Positions 53,052 through 62,843 of a stretch of 64,000 nt of DNA are shown piece by piece. This stretch comes from Streptomyces europaeiscabiei (lineage in GTDB: Bacteria > Actinomycetota > Actinomycetes > Streptomycetales > Streptomycetaceae), in assembly GCF_036346855.1 (NCBI RefSeq), contig NZ_CP107841.1, positions 9,428,001 to 9,492,000 on the forward strand, written 5' to 3'. Within the stretch, counting starts at the first letter, position 1. Every line of letters begins with the position of its first letter. Made by a program: the position numbers and the translations under genes. The notes under the pieces are model-generated. The model saw only the letters and a list, made by a program, of their open reading frames with translations. It had not been told where the DNA came from and made no database searches.

Positions 53052-54335
53052 ATGAAGCAGATCCCCTACTGGCTGGACACAGCCCCCGCCTTCCCCGACC
53101 GTTCCGGAAAGGACCTGCCCGACGAGGCGGACGTGGTGGTGATCGGCGGCGGTCTCACCGGCCTGTCCACCGCCTATCACGCCGCCCGTAAGGGCGCCCG
53201 GGTCGTCCTGGTCGAGAAGGACAAGGTGGGCTCGGGCGCCTCCGGGCGCAACGGCAGCATGTGCACCCAGGGCATCACCATCAGCCCCGCCGAGGCGCGC
53301 AAGCGCTACGGGCAGGAGCGGGCCCGGGAGCTGTACGACGCCTTCCGCGAGGCGGTCGACGTCGTCGAGGAGCTCACCCGCACCGAGAACATCGACTGCG
53401 ACTTCAACCGCTCCGGACGCCTCGGCGCGGTCTGCAAGCCCGGGCACTTCGACGGCCTGCGGGCCAAGCAGCGCGACCTGGCCGACAACTTCGGCCACGA
53501 GACGGTCATCCTGAGCAAGAGCGAACTGCGGGCCGAGCTCGGCACGGACTACTACCACGGTGCCCTGCTCGACCCGCTCAGCGCGGGCCTGCACGTGGGC
53601 AAGTTCGTCGGCGGCCTGGCGGACGCCGCCGAGCGTGCCGGCGCCGAGATCCACGAGCGCAACGCCGCCACCGGCCTCACCCGCCTTCCCGGCGGGGGCT
53701 TCCTGGTGGAAACCATGAACGGCACCGTCCGTGCCAAGCAGGTCATGGCGGCGACGGACGCCTACACCGACAAGTCGATGCCGTGGTTCCGCAAGCGGCT
53801 GATCAACGTCGGCAGCTTCATCATCGTCACCGAGCCGCTGGGGGAGGCACGAGCCAAGGAGCTCATCCCCAACGGCCGCCTGCTGGTCGCCCACAAGAAC
53901 GTCGGCCACTACGTCCGCCTCACCCCGGACAACCGCCTCGCATTCGGCGGCCGCGCCCGCTTCGCCCCCTCCAACCCCGCCTCCGACGTCAAGAGCGGCG
54001 ACATCCTCAAGCGGGAGATGACGGAGATCTTCCCGCAGCTGGCCGGGGTGCGGATCGACTACGTCTGGGGCGGCATGGTCGGCTTCTCCTGGGACCGCGT
54101 TCCGCACGCGGGTGATGTCAACGGCCTGTACTACTCCATGGGTTACTGCGGCCACGGCGTCCAGATGGCCACGTACATGGGCCGGGCCGTGGCCGAGATG
54201 ATGGACGGCAAGCCGGACGCCAACCCCCTGCGCGGCTTCGGGTTCCCGAAGGTGCCCGTCCCCTTCTACAACGGCACCCCCTGGTTCCTGCCGTTCGGCG
54301 GCGCCTACTACAAGGCCAAGGACAAGCTGCTCTGA
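53052..54335 (+). CDS. FAD-dependent oxidoreductase, gamma-glutamylputrescine oxidase (PuuB)-like
   Basis: A 427-residue DAO-family flavoprotein. FAD binding is at DVVVIGGGLTGLSTAYHAARKG, followed by GSGASGRNGSMCTQG, the dimer/flavin motif of PuuB-type oxidases, and the C-terminal GYCGHGVQMATYMGRAVAEM. Such enzymes oxidise primary or substituted amines to aldehydes with peroxide release. It is a second flavoprotein oxidase in the operon, unlike the SolA-like first gene. It is the last gene before a strong terminator hairpin at 54367-54415. Confidence 0.87.
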   Translation: MKQIPYWLDTAPAFPDRSGKDLPDEADVVVIGGGLTGLSTAYHAARKGARVVLVEKDKVGSGASGRNGSMCTQGITISPAEARKRYGQERARELYDAFREAVDVVEELTRTENIDCDFNRSGRLGAVCKPGHFDGLRAKQRDLADNFGHETVILSKSELRAELGTDYYHGALLDPLSAGLHVGKFVGGLADAAERAGAEIHERNAATGLTRLPGGGFLVETMNGTVRAKQVMAATDAYTDKSMPWFRKRLINVGSFIIVTEPLGEARAKELIPNGRLLVAHKNVGHYVRLTPDNRLAFGGRARFAPSNPASDVKSGDILKREMTEIFPQLAGVRIDYVWGGMVGFSWDRVPHAGDVNGLYYSMGYCGHGVQMATYMGRAVAEMMDGKPDANPLRGFGFPKVPVPFYNGTPWFLPFGGAYYKAKDKLL

Positions 54336-54366
54336 GCCGATGGCGATGCCGATGCCGACGGCGTCG

Positions 54367-54415
54367 AAACCGCGGGGACTTCCCCAGCAAGGGTCCTGGG
54401 ACGTCCCCGCGGTTT
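54367..54415 (+). terminator. intrinsic terminator of the catabolic operon
   Basis: A perfect 13-base stem (54367-54379 with 54403-54415) with a 23-base loop is followed by TTTT (54413-54416 overlaps the arm end). It lies 31 bases after the PuuB-like stop and closes the operon that began at 41215. Confidence 0.85.
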
Positions 54416-54489
54416 TCCGGCCTCGCGGCCTGTTGCCGCACCCACTCACGTCCACGCCCGAACCGCATCGAGGAAGGGCCCGCTCCGGA

Positions 54490-55899
54490 ATGACCGCCGT
54501 CACCCGCAGTGAACACGATCTGCTCGGAGACCGTGACGTCCCCGCCGACGCGTACTGGGGCGTGCACACCCTGCGCGCCACGGAGAACTTCCCCATCACG
54601 GGCACTCCGATCTCCGCCTACCCTCATCTGATCGACGCGCTCGCCGCGGTCAAGGAGGCCGCCGCCCGCGCCAACGAGGAACTCGGGCTGCTGGCGCCCG
54701 CGAAGGCCGCCGCGATCATCGAGGCCTGCCGGGAGATCCGCGACGGCAAGCTGCACGACCAGTTCGTCGTCGACGTCGTCCAGGGCGGAGCCGGCACCTC
54801 CACCAACATGAACGCCAACGAGGTCGTCGCCAACAGGGCGTTGGAGCTGCTGGGACACGAAAAGGGCCAGTACCAGTACGTGCACCCCAACGAGGACGTC
54901 AACCTCGGCCAGTCCACCAACGACGTCTACCCGACCGCCGTCAAGGTCGCGACGGTCTTCGCGGTGCATGGGCTGCTCAAGGCGATGGCGGTGCTGCAGG
55001 ACTCCTTCGCCGGCAAGGCCGTCGAGTTCCGCGAGGTCCTCAAGATGGGCCGTACACAGTTGCAGGACGCGGTGCCGATGACGCTCGGCCAGGAGTTCTC
55101 CGCATACGCCGTCATGATCGACGAGGACCGCCACCGTCTTGCCGAGGCCGTCGAGCTGATCCATGAGATCAACCTGGGTGCCACGGCGATCGGCACCGGG
55201 CTCAACGCCCCCGCCGGATACGCCGAGTCGGCCCGTCGCCACCTCGCCGAGATCACCGGCCTGCCGCTGGTCACCGCCGCCAACCTGGTCGAGGCCACCC
55301 AGGACTGCGGCGCGTTCGTGCAGATGTCCGGCGTCCTCAAGCGCATCGCCGTGAAGCTCTCCAAGAGCTGCAACGACCTGCGGCTGCTGTCCTCCGGGCC
55401 GCGCGCGGGCCTGAACGAGATCAACCTGCCGCCGGTGCAGGCCGGTTCGTCCATCATGCCCGGCAAGGTCAACCCGGTGATCCCCGAGGTCGTCAACCAG
55501 GTCGCCTTCGAGGTCATCGGCAACGACGTCACCATCACGATGGCCGCCGAGGCCGGACAGCTCCAGCTCAACGCCTTCGAACCGATCATCCTGCACTCCC
55601 TGTCGGAGTCCATCACGCATCTGCGCGCCGCCTGCCTCACCCTCGCCGAACGCTGCGTGGACGGCATCACCGCCAACACCGAGGCGCTGCGCGCGAGCGT
55701 GGAGAACTCCATCGGCCTGGTCACCGCCCTCAACCCGTACATCGGCTATACGGCGGCCACCGACATCGCCAAGGAGGCCCTCGCCACCGGCCGGGGCGTG
55801 GCCGAACTCGTCCAGGAGAAGGGCCTGCTGCCCGCCGAGCGGCTCCGGGAACTGCTGCGGCCCGAGGTCCTGGCCGGCCGGAGTCGGGCCCTGACCTGA
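54490..55899 (+). CDS. aspA: aspartate ammonia-lyase
   Basis: A 469-residue fumarase/aspartase-superfamily enzyme. The signature GSSIMPGKVNPVIPE is at about residues 321-335, with GAGTSTNMNANEV and NLGQSTNDVYPTA in the N-terminal half, as in bacterial AspA. It converts L-aspartate to fumarate and ammonia. ATG 54490 follows AGGAAGG. It sits just after the terminator of the long operon, so it has its own or read-through expression; its presence suggests that aspartate is a product of the local pathway. It could equally be a stand-alone nitrogen-metabolism gene. Confidence 0.93.
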   Translation: MTAVTRSEHDLLGDRDVPADAYWGVHTLRATENFPITGTPISAYPHLIDALAAVKEAAARANEELGLLAPAKAAAIIEACREIRDGKLHDQFVVDVVQGGAGTSTNMNANEVVANRALELLGHEKGQYQYVHPNEDVNLGQSTNDVYPTAVKVATVFAVHGLLKAMAVLQDSFAGKAVEFREVLKMGRTQLQDAVPMTLGQEFSAYAVMIDEDRHRLAEAVELIHEINLGATAIGTGLNAPAGYAESARRHLAEITGLPLVTAANLVEATQDCGAFVQMSGVLKRIAVKLSKSCNDLRLLSSGPRAGLNEINLPPVQAGSSIMPGKVNPVIPEVVNQVAFEVIGNDVTITMAAEAGQLQLNAFEPIILHSLSESITHLRAACLTLAERCVDGITANTEALRASVENSIGLVTALNPYIGYTAATDIAKEALATGRGVAELVQEKGLLPAERLRELLRPEVLAGRSRALT

Positions 55900-56005
55900 C
55901 ATGCCCGGCGTACCGGCCCGGCGGGCAACAGGCGGTGTCGTCGGGGTGGTGAGCCATGACCGGTGCCGCGGCTACCAACCTCTCAAGCTCAAGAAAGGAA
56001 AGGGC

Positions 56006-56359
56006 ATGTCCCTTCTGAAGACCATCGACACCAATCCCTCCTCCGCTCCGCACGAGTCCGCCCCGCTCCCGGAACGCCTGATCTCCGGCAACCCCGCCTT
56101 CAAGACCTGGGCCCAGGACGTCGCCCGTGGGGACATGATCCGTACGGGCGTCTGGGAAGCGACGCCCGGCGAGACGCGCTCGATCAAGGGTGAGACCTTC
56201 GAGTTCTGCCACATCCTCTCCGGCATCGTCGAACTCACGCCGGAAGGCGGCGAACCGGCGGTCTACAAGGCAGGCGACAGCTTTGTCATGAAGCCGGGCT
56301 TCGTCGGTGTCTGGAAGACCATTGAAACCGTGCGCAAGGTCTACGTGATCGTGACGTGA
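56006..56359 (+). CDS. small cupin protein (Cupin_3/DUF861-like)
   Basis: A 117-residue single-domain cupin. The motifs WEATPGETRSIKGETFEFCHI and GDSFVMKPGFVGVWKTIETV fit the DUF861/EutQ-like cupins. AAAGGAAAGGG lies just upstream of ATG 56006, which decides the start. Such small cupins in amine or sugar-acid operons have been proposed as ligand-binding or (S)-ureidoglycine-like enzymes, but here the function is unknown. It follows aspA by 106 bases and is the last gene that looks linked to the catabolic region. Confidence 0.82.
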   Translation: MSLLKTIDTNPSSAPHESAPLPERLISGNPAFKTWAQDVARGDMIRTGVWEATPGETRSIKGETFEFCHILSGIVELTPEGGEPAVYKAGDSFVMKPGFVGVWKTIETVRKVYVIVT

Positions 56360-56594
56360 TGCCGATGCCGCGCGACGCGGCCGTAGCCCGCCCGGTTCGA
56401 TGCGACGGGGCCGGAAACGGAGCGAACCTGCTCCGCCACCGCGCTGGCCCCCGACCCTGCACGGCAGTCGGCGGTGAGGCCAGGGCAGTGCGATGCCGTC
56501 CAGCTTGCCGGCTCGTGCGTCGTCGACCAGGTTGGTGAAACTGGTCGAAACTCATCTGAACGCGCGCCGCCGGCTACGTCCTGACCTGCCAGTC

Positions 56595-56700
56595 CTACCC
56601 GGTCTCCGAGATGCGCATCGCTTGGTAGAGCTCCTCAGTGGAGGCGGTGCGCGCGACGCAGTCCTCGAAGTCATCGATGTGGGCGCGGGTCTCGGCGGAG
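56595..56700 (-). pseudogene. C-terminal remnant of an MBL-fold hydrolase-like protein
   Basis: On the minus strand the frame reads SAETRAHIDDFEDCVARTAS then TEELYQAMRISETG and stops at 56595. The sequence resembles the C-terminal helix of metallo-beta-lactamase-fold hydrolases, where an acidic helix precedes E-E-L-Y-x-x-M. The rest of the gene is missing: at 56698 the sequence becomes the headless STAND gene. The gap 56360-56594 holds no gene I can support, only short scraps. Confidence 0.5.
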
Positions 56701-59700
56701 GTCTTCACCCTGTGCCAGGACGAGGCGGAGCGGGCCCGCTTCATCGAGCTGCTGCTGACCGCCCGCAACCCCGCATTCCGGCTACGGGTGGTCATCGCCG
56801 TGCGCGCCGACTTCCACCGGCGCTGCGTCCACCACCCGGAGCTGGCGGACGCGCTGCGCCGCGCCGGGCTGGCGGTCGGCCCGATGACCGCGGACGAACT
56901 GCGGGACGCGGTGGTGAAACCCGCGCTGGCGGCCGGCGTCCTGGTGGAGCGGTCGCTGGCCACGGCGATCGTCGAAGAGGTGCTCGGCCGTCCCGGCGCG
57001 CTGCCGATGCTCTCGCACGCCCTGCTGGAGACCTGGCGGCGGCGCAAGGGCCGCATGCTGACGACCGCCGCGTACGAGGCGGCGGGCGGACTCAACGGCG
57101 CGATCGCGGCGAGCGCGGAGGAGGTGTACGGGCAGCTGTCCGCATCCCAGGCCGCCGTCGCCCGGCTGCTGTTGCTGCGGCTGGTGGAGCCGGGCCGGGG
57201 CACCGTCGACACCGGGCGCCCGTTCACCCGGGCCGAACTCCGGGAGTGCACGCACTCCGAGACACCTGTCGTGGTGGAGCGGCTGGCCCGGGCCCGCCTG
57301 CTGACCGTCGACGAGGAGGGCGTACGTCTCGCCCACGAGGTACTGATCACCTGCTGGCCCCGGCTGCACGGCTGGGTCGAGCAGGACCGCGAACGACTGC
57401 GCCATCACCGGCAGCTCACCGAAGCCGTCCGCGCCTGGCTGGAGCACGACCGTGACCCCGGCACCCTCTATCGGGGCACCCGTCTGGCCCGTGCCGAGGA
57501 GATGTTTCCCGGCCAAGACAAGGACCCCGCCCTGGGGGCGGCGGAACGATCCTTCCTCACCGCCGCGTGCGAAGCCCGCGAGGCAGAGAGGCGGGCCGCC
57601 GCCCGCTCCACCCGGCGGTCCCGCCAACTCTTCGGCGCCCTCTCGGCCGTCCTCGCGGTGGCGCTGGTCACCGGCCTGGCCGCCTGGCGGCAGCACGACC
57701 ACAACCAGCGGCAGCGCATGGAGTACTCCGCTCGGCGGATCGCCGCCGTCGCCGACGGACTGCGCACCACAGACCCCCGCGCCGCTCTCCTCCTCAGCGT
57801 CGCCGCCTGGCGCATCGCCCCGCTCCCGGAGACCCGCCGCGTCCTCCTCGGCTCCCTCGTCCAGCCCGAGTCCGACTCCTTCAGCGACCCGGCCTCCGGG
57901 TTCCGGTCCCAGCGCTTTTTCGCCGACTCCGGTCGAACCCTCCTCAGTGTCGACGACCGCGCCTGGCAGACCTGGGATCTCGGCACCCGCCGCAGCACCG
58001 GCTCCGGCCACCTCCCCGAGGGCGAGGTCCTGGCCGTGGGCCCCGACGCCCGTGTCCTGGCGATCTCGGGCGCGAGCGGGGACGGGCACGTACGGCTGTG
58101 GGACACGAGGGCGGGCCGGTGGACGGGCGGTGCGCCGCTGACACCGGGGCGGGAGGGTATCGCCTTCGGGTCGAGTGGGCGCAGTGTCGTGTCGGGCGAA
58201 CCCGGTGGGGGCGACGGAGGCTCCGGTGCCGGCTCCGACTCCGGTGCCGGCTCCGACTCCGGCGCGGACGTCGTACGCGTTCGGGCCGTGACCGATGGTG
58301 CCGTGATGTTCGAGACGCGCGGGGCGACCCCTGCGAACGTGGCGCCGAGCGGTGACGATCGGCTGGTGGCCGTCTGCCCGACGGGGAAGGCGCCGCAGGT
58401 CCGGGAGATCGGCGGAGGGCGGGCACCGCACGGCGAGTGGGAGCGGCACCAAGGGGTCTGCGATGCCGACTCGGCGGTGGTGTTCGGGGCCGACGGACGG
58501 TTCGCCGTCGTTGTCGGGGACCGGGTGCGGGTGTGGGACGTCCGTACCGGCGTCCGGGTCGCCGAGGTCCGTGACCCGGGGGTGCGGTACGCCTCCTTCA
58601 GCCGGGACGGACAGTTCCTGGCGACGACGGGCACCGACGAGATCCGGGTCTGGCGGCTGTCCACCCCGGCTGCCCCCGTCCTTCGGCACGCCCTCGACAA
58701 CCAGCACTCGCACGGCGGCCTCGCCTGGGTCCCCGGCCTGCCGGTGCTGCGCTACCTGGAGGGCGGCACCGTCCACACCCTCGACCTGACGACCACTGTC
58801 ACCGCCGCCTGGCGTGACCACCCCATGGACGCCGTTCTCATCAGCCCTGACGGCCGTCGATTCATCACCGCCCGACGCGCGACCGACGGCTACGTCTTCG
58901 AATTACGCGCCACCGACAACGGCCGGCTCGTCCGCACGCTCCCGCGCCAACCCTCGCCGGCCGCCGCCGGCGGACGGGGCGGGACACCGCTCGCGCCCCC
59001 GGACACCGCCCCCCGAATGACGTTCAGCCCCGACAGCAGCCGGTTGGTCTACGGCGTCACCGCGCCCGGCGGACGGGCCGTGTCACAGCGGTTCACCGTC
59101 TGGGACCTGACCCGCGACCGCGAACAGAGCACGCTGGACGTGGGGTCGACCCGGTCCGGCACGGCGGTGACCGCGCTCGCTCTGACCCCCGACGGCCACA
59201 TTCTCTTCACCACCCGAACCCCGCCCGGCGGCGAACCCGTGAACGAGATGTGGGACACCACCACCCGCCGACGGACGGAGTTACTCACCGGCTCCGGCCT
59301 GGTCAGCGCCCGCCTCGCGCTCAGCCCCCGCACGGAACTCGTCGTCGGCGACAACCGGGTGGCCCGCAAGACCACCGACAGCATCGTCGCGCTGGACCTG
59401 GTCCAGGGCGACCGCATCAGCGCGCTGGCGTTCAGCCCCGACGGCAGCCGCTTGGCGGCGGGCGACCGTACCGGCCGCGTCGCTCTGTGGGACGGTGAAC
59501 TGCGCCGCCGCGCGGGCGTCCTGCGCAATGTCTTCCCGGCCCCGCTCGGCAACACCCCCGAAGCGGTGAGCGCCCTGGCCCTCAGCCCCGACGGCCACAC
59601 CCTTGCCGTCGGCGGCGACGGCGGCACCATCCAGCTATGGGACACCACCAGCCAACAGCTCCTGGGCCCCCTCCCCACCACCGGCGAGCCGATCACCTCC

Positions 59701-59901
59701 CTCGCCTTCAGCCCGGACAACGCCACTCTCCTCGTTGCCGGACGCCACGTCCCCCTCCGCCGCTACACGGTCGACCCGAGCCGCGCCGTGGCCCAGATAT
59801 GCGCCCGCGCGGGCAACATCGGCCTGACGAGAGCGGAATGGAACACGTATGTATCCGACGCGCCCTACAGAAAGGTGTGTGGCCGGCAAGGCCGCTTCTG
59901 A
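56698..59901 (+). pseudogene. 5'-truncated STAND-WD40 gene, paralogue of the gene at 19264
   Basis: From 56698 the frame reads EVFTLCQDEAERARFIELL, colinear with residue 207 onward of the intact paralogue (EEVFTLCRDRAERDRFLDLL), and stays homologous to the end. The first ~206 residues of that protein, with the HTH, Walker A and Walker B, are gone; upstream is the MBL-fold scrap. The remaining ~1067 codons are intact: helical region, one hydrophobic segment, WD40 blades, and a Gly/Ser/Ala/Asp repeat (SGAGSDSGAGSDSGAD) near 58210-58270. An ATG at 56638 keeps the frame, but no ATPase could be made. It may be a pure pseudogene or a WD40-only product. Confidence 0.82.
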
Positions 59902-59968
59902 CATCGGGCTCCGTCCCCGCCGTGCCGGTCCTGGCTCCTTCGTAACCCGCCGACTCCGCCGCTACCTG

Positions 59969-61642
59969 TCAGCCCGGGACCACCGGCAGGACGATGCGGG
60001 AGGGCCGGGTGGGGTCGTGGAAGACCTGCTGGCGGGCCACTCGGGCCGTGGTCGCGCTCTCCTCGGGTTCGCCCGTGTTGAGGTTGCGGTCCCAGCGCGG
60101 GAAGCTGCTGGAGGTGATCTGCACCCGTATCCGGTGACCCGCCCGGAAGACGATGCTGGTCGACCACAGGTCCACGACGTGCTCGGCCGGCTCGCCCGGT
60201 GTCGCCGCGCGCACCCGCACGATGCCGTCGGCCACATTGCGGGAGACGCCGTTCTCGTCGACGTCACACAGCCGTGCCACCCAGTCGGTCGAGGGCCCGT
60301 CCGTGGCGGCGAAGAGCACGGCCTTGACGCGGCCGGTCACCTCGACGTCCTCGGCGAGGGGTTCGGTGGTGAAGACCAGGACGTCCTCGCGCGCCTCCAC
60401 GTCCCTCTGGTCGAGGGGCCCGGGACGGAACTCGTCGGTCATCAGCAGCGCGCCGCCGGTGGTGGGCACGGGATCCGCCGGATCGTAGGTGAACTCCTCG
60501 GCCTGCTCGGCGACAGCGGGCGGCTCCTGTGTCAGGCGTCCGTCCGCTCGCAGATGGAAGTCCGTGTCCACGGCCCGCGACAGGGGCCACTCCGTCTCCT
60601 CGCGCCACTGGTTGACGCCCATGACGAACAGCAGCACGTTGCCCGTGTCCGGCTCCAGAGCCTCGCCGTCGCCGATCGTGCGCTGGAACCAGTCGAGCTG
60701 GAGGCCGTTCAGGGGTCCGCGCATGCCCATGAAGGCGGAGTTCGCGCCGAACCCGAAGTTGACGTCGCCGATGACATGCTGCTGGTTGGCGTGACTCCAC
60801 GGACCCATGATCAGCGTGGCGGACCGGCCGGCCCGGCGCATGGCGGTGAAGTTGTCGAGTGTGCCCTGGGTGAAGATGTCGTACCAGCCGCCGACCTGGA
60901 AGGTGGGCAGGTCGACCTCGTCGTGCCGGCCCGCGACCCGGGCCGAGCGCGCCCAGTCGGGCTCGCGCCGGGAACGCTCGTAGCCCAGCTCGGGAAGGTC
61001 GTGCCGGGCGAACGCCGGAAACCGCCCGGCGGGCAGTTCGCCGTAACCGCCGTCGGCCAGGCCGTCGAGGTCCTGTACGAGACCGACGAGGCTGCCGCCG
61101 AGCGCGGCGGGGTCGGTGCTGTGCCGGCGCATCAGCGCGTCGGCGCCCATCATGAGGGACCAGGGCGCGGTGATGCCGAGCTCGATCGCGCCGCCGCGCG
61201 TCCACAGGCCGTCGTCCGGGTCGGACCAGGTGACCATCGGCGCGATCGCCTTCAGCTCCGGCGGCTTGGACAGCGCCGCCATCCACTGCGTGTTGCCGAA
61301 ATAGCTGGCGCCGATCATGCCGACGGAGCCGTTCGCTCCGGGAAGGGCAGCAGCCCACCGTACGGTGTCGTACCCGTCGCTCTCCTCGTGCGTCCACGGG
61401 TCCCACTCACCCTCGGAGGCGAACCGGCCGCGGGTGTCCTGGAGGACCACCATGAAGCCACGCCGAGCCGCCGCCAGGGGATCGAGGAGGGCGATCGCCA
61501 GGGCCATCTGCTTGCCGTACGGCAGCCTGCTCAGCAACACCGGCCACGGCCCCGTGCCCCCGGGGCGGTAGACATCGGCGCGCAGCACGGTGCCGTCCCG
61601 CATCTCGGCCGGAACATCGAACTCGATCTGGATCCCTGCCAC
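59969..61642 (-). CDS. CocE/NonD-family alpha/beta hydrolase (X-Pro dipeptidyl-peptidase-like)
   Basis: A 557-residue serine hydrolase. The nucleophile Ser is in GMIGASYFGNTQW (G-x-S-x-x-G), the CocE-type N-terminal domain has QDTRGRFASEGEWDP, and the C-terminal jelly-roll X-Pro_C domain starts near residue 380. Such enzymes cleave esters or amides (cocaine esterase, cephalosporin acylase, glutaryl acylase). GTG 61642 has AAGGAG seven bases upstream. No signal peptide, so cytoplasmic. An amide/ester-hydrolase near two AstE/AspA deacylases is suggestive, but it is on the other strand beyond the STAND remnant. Confidence 0.9.
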   Translation of the reverse strand: MAGIQIEFDVPAEMRDGTVLRADVYRPGGTGPWPVLLSRLPYGKQMALAIALLDPLAAARRGFMVVLQDTRGRFASEGEWDPWTHEESDGYDTVRWAAALPGANGSVGMIGASYFGNTQWMAALSKPPELKAIAPMVTWSDPDDGLWTRGGAIELGITAPWSLMMGADALMRRHSTDPAALGGSLVGLVQDLDGLADGGYGELPAGRFPAFARHDLPELGYERSRREPDWARSARVAGRHDEVDLPTFQVGGWYDIFTQGTLDNFTAMRRAGRSATLIMGPWSHANQQHVIGDVNFGFGANSAFMGMRGPLNGLQLDWFQRTIGDGEALEPDTGNVLLFVMGVNQWREETEWPLSRAVDTDFHLRADGRLTQEPPAVAEQAEEFTYDPADPVPTTGGALLMTDEFRPGPLDQRDVEAREDVLVFTTEPLAEDVEVTGRVKAVLFAATDGPSTDWVARLCDVDENGVSRNVADGIVRVRAATPGEPAEHVVDLWSTSIVFRAGHRIRVQITSSSFPRWDRNLNTGEPEESATTARVARQQVFHDPTRPSRIVLPVVPG

Positions 61643-61747
61643 GCGCTGCTCCTTCGCATGCCCACGACGCTGTCAGGTACATGGTTGACCCGGGCCCCCG
61701 TCCCGCACTACACCCGAACGGGGGTGGCCACGGCGCTCCCGGGGCGG

Positions 61748-62626
61748 TCAGGCCACCGCGTTCAGCAGGTCGGCCAGCAGGTCGGGCCGTTCCAGGGCGA
61801 TGAAGTGGCCTGCTCCCGGCACCTGCGTGAAATCGGCGGCGGGCAGCAGCTTCTTGTCGGCCTCCCGGTCCGAGGGCCGGGACCAGTCGTGCTCCCCGTA
61901 GACGAGGTGGACGGGTGCCTTGACCTCGGAGTAGCGCGAGCGGGCGGCGATGAGGCTGGGCAGGCTCTGGTACACGGCTCGGGCGACGGTCGAGTAGCCG
62001 GGGCGGCTGCCCACCTGGAGGAGTTCGTCGAGGTAGTCCTCCCGCAGCGCGGTCTTGTCGACCAGCCCGCCCTGCAGGATCCTGCGGACGACGGGCTTGG
62101 GCTCCACCCCGGCGACCACCGGGCCCACTCCCGGAGTGAGGACACCGCTGACCACCACACGGGCGAGAAGACTGGAGCGGGCGATCCCGCCGGGGAAGTC
62201 GTACGTGTTCACCGCGACGACGCGCCGTACCCGCTCGGGCAGGTCGGCCGCGGCGGTCAGGGCGAGCACCGCCCCCATGGACTCCCCGACCAACGTCACG
62301 TCATTCAGGTCGAGTTCGGTCAGCAGCCGCTCTACGCCCGCACGCATCGCGGGCTCGTCGTACGACGCGCCGGGCACGATCTCGGAGTAGCCCATCCCCG
62401 GCAGGTCGAGGGCGTACACGGTGTACCGGTCCGCGATCAGCGGGATGAGGCGGCGGAAGTGCTCGGCCTGGGTGCGCACGGTGTGCAGCAGGACCAGCGG
62501 AGCGCCGGTGCCCGCCTTGAGGTAGCGCAGCGTTCCCTCGCGGCCGACAGATCCCGCGCGCGGGGCGATGGTGTGGCTGGTGGTCCCCTGAATGTGAATC
62601 GTGGAACGTGACTCTGAGCTGGGCAT
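61748..62626 (-). CDS. alpha/beta hydrolase
   Basis: A 292-residue alpha/beta-hydrolase fold protein. The nucleophile is in LVGESMGAVLALTA (G-x-S-x-G), the acid in VYGEHDWSRPSDRE and the His in PGAGHFIALERPD. Its start ATG 62626 has GGGGAG eight bases upstream; longer readings to 63082 run through the operator region. Two TetR-type palindromes lie about 100-137 bases upstream and probably control it, but no TetR gene for them is in the window. Confidence 0.88.
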   Translation of the reverse strand: MPSSESRSTIHIQGTTSHTIAPRAGSVGREGTLRYLKAGTGAPLVLLHTVRTQAEHFRRLIPLIADRYTVYALDLPGMGYSEIVPGASYDEPAMRAGVERLLTELDLNDVTLVGESMGAVLALTAAADLPERVRRVVAVNTYDFPGGIARSSLLARVVVSGVLTPGVGPVVAGVEPKPVVRRILQGGLVDKTALREDYLDELLQVGSRPGYSTVARAVYQSLPSLIAARSRYSEVKAPVHLVYGEHDWSRPSDREADKKLLPAADFTQVPGAGHFIALERPDLLADLLNAVA

Positions 62627-62724
62627 CTCGCTGGCTCCCCTTTGTGTGCACTGCGGCGGACGGTGATTCGGACAGGGCCCGCCCGAAGGGGGCGTGACCA
62701 CGGACCAGCCCTTGGATTCATTGA

Positions 62725-62763
62725 GAAACCGACCGGTTTCCATCATCGTAAACCGATCGGTTT
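62725..62763. promoter_or_regulatory. two TetR-type palindromes
   Basis: GAAACCGACCGGTTTC (62725-62740) is a near-perfect palindrome and AAACCGATCGGTTT (62750-62763) a perfect one. Their centres are 24 bases apart. They lie between the divergent alpha/beta hydrolase and the membrane protein at 62844. The AAACCG/CGGTTT half-site is common for TetR/AcrR regulators. The regulator is not encoded nearby. Confidence 0.85.
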
Positions 62764-62843
62764 CCGAGCGCAAGGCTGAGGTTTCTTGACCGAAAGAATG
62801 ATGACAAGGCCGGACATGAGATGGGTGAAGGAAGGAGCAACCG

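Noticed and set aside
58210..58270. Short Gly/Ser/Ala/Asp repeat in the headless STAND copy, considered as a mobile or CRISPR-like repeat
   Set aside because: It is an in-frame coding repeat of about 18 bases in a WD40 linker, with no spacers or flanking signals.
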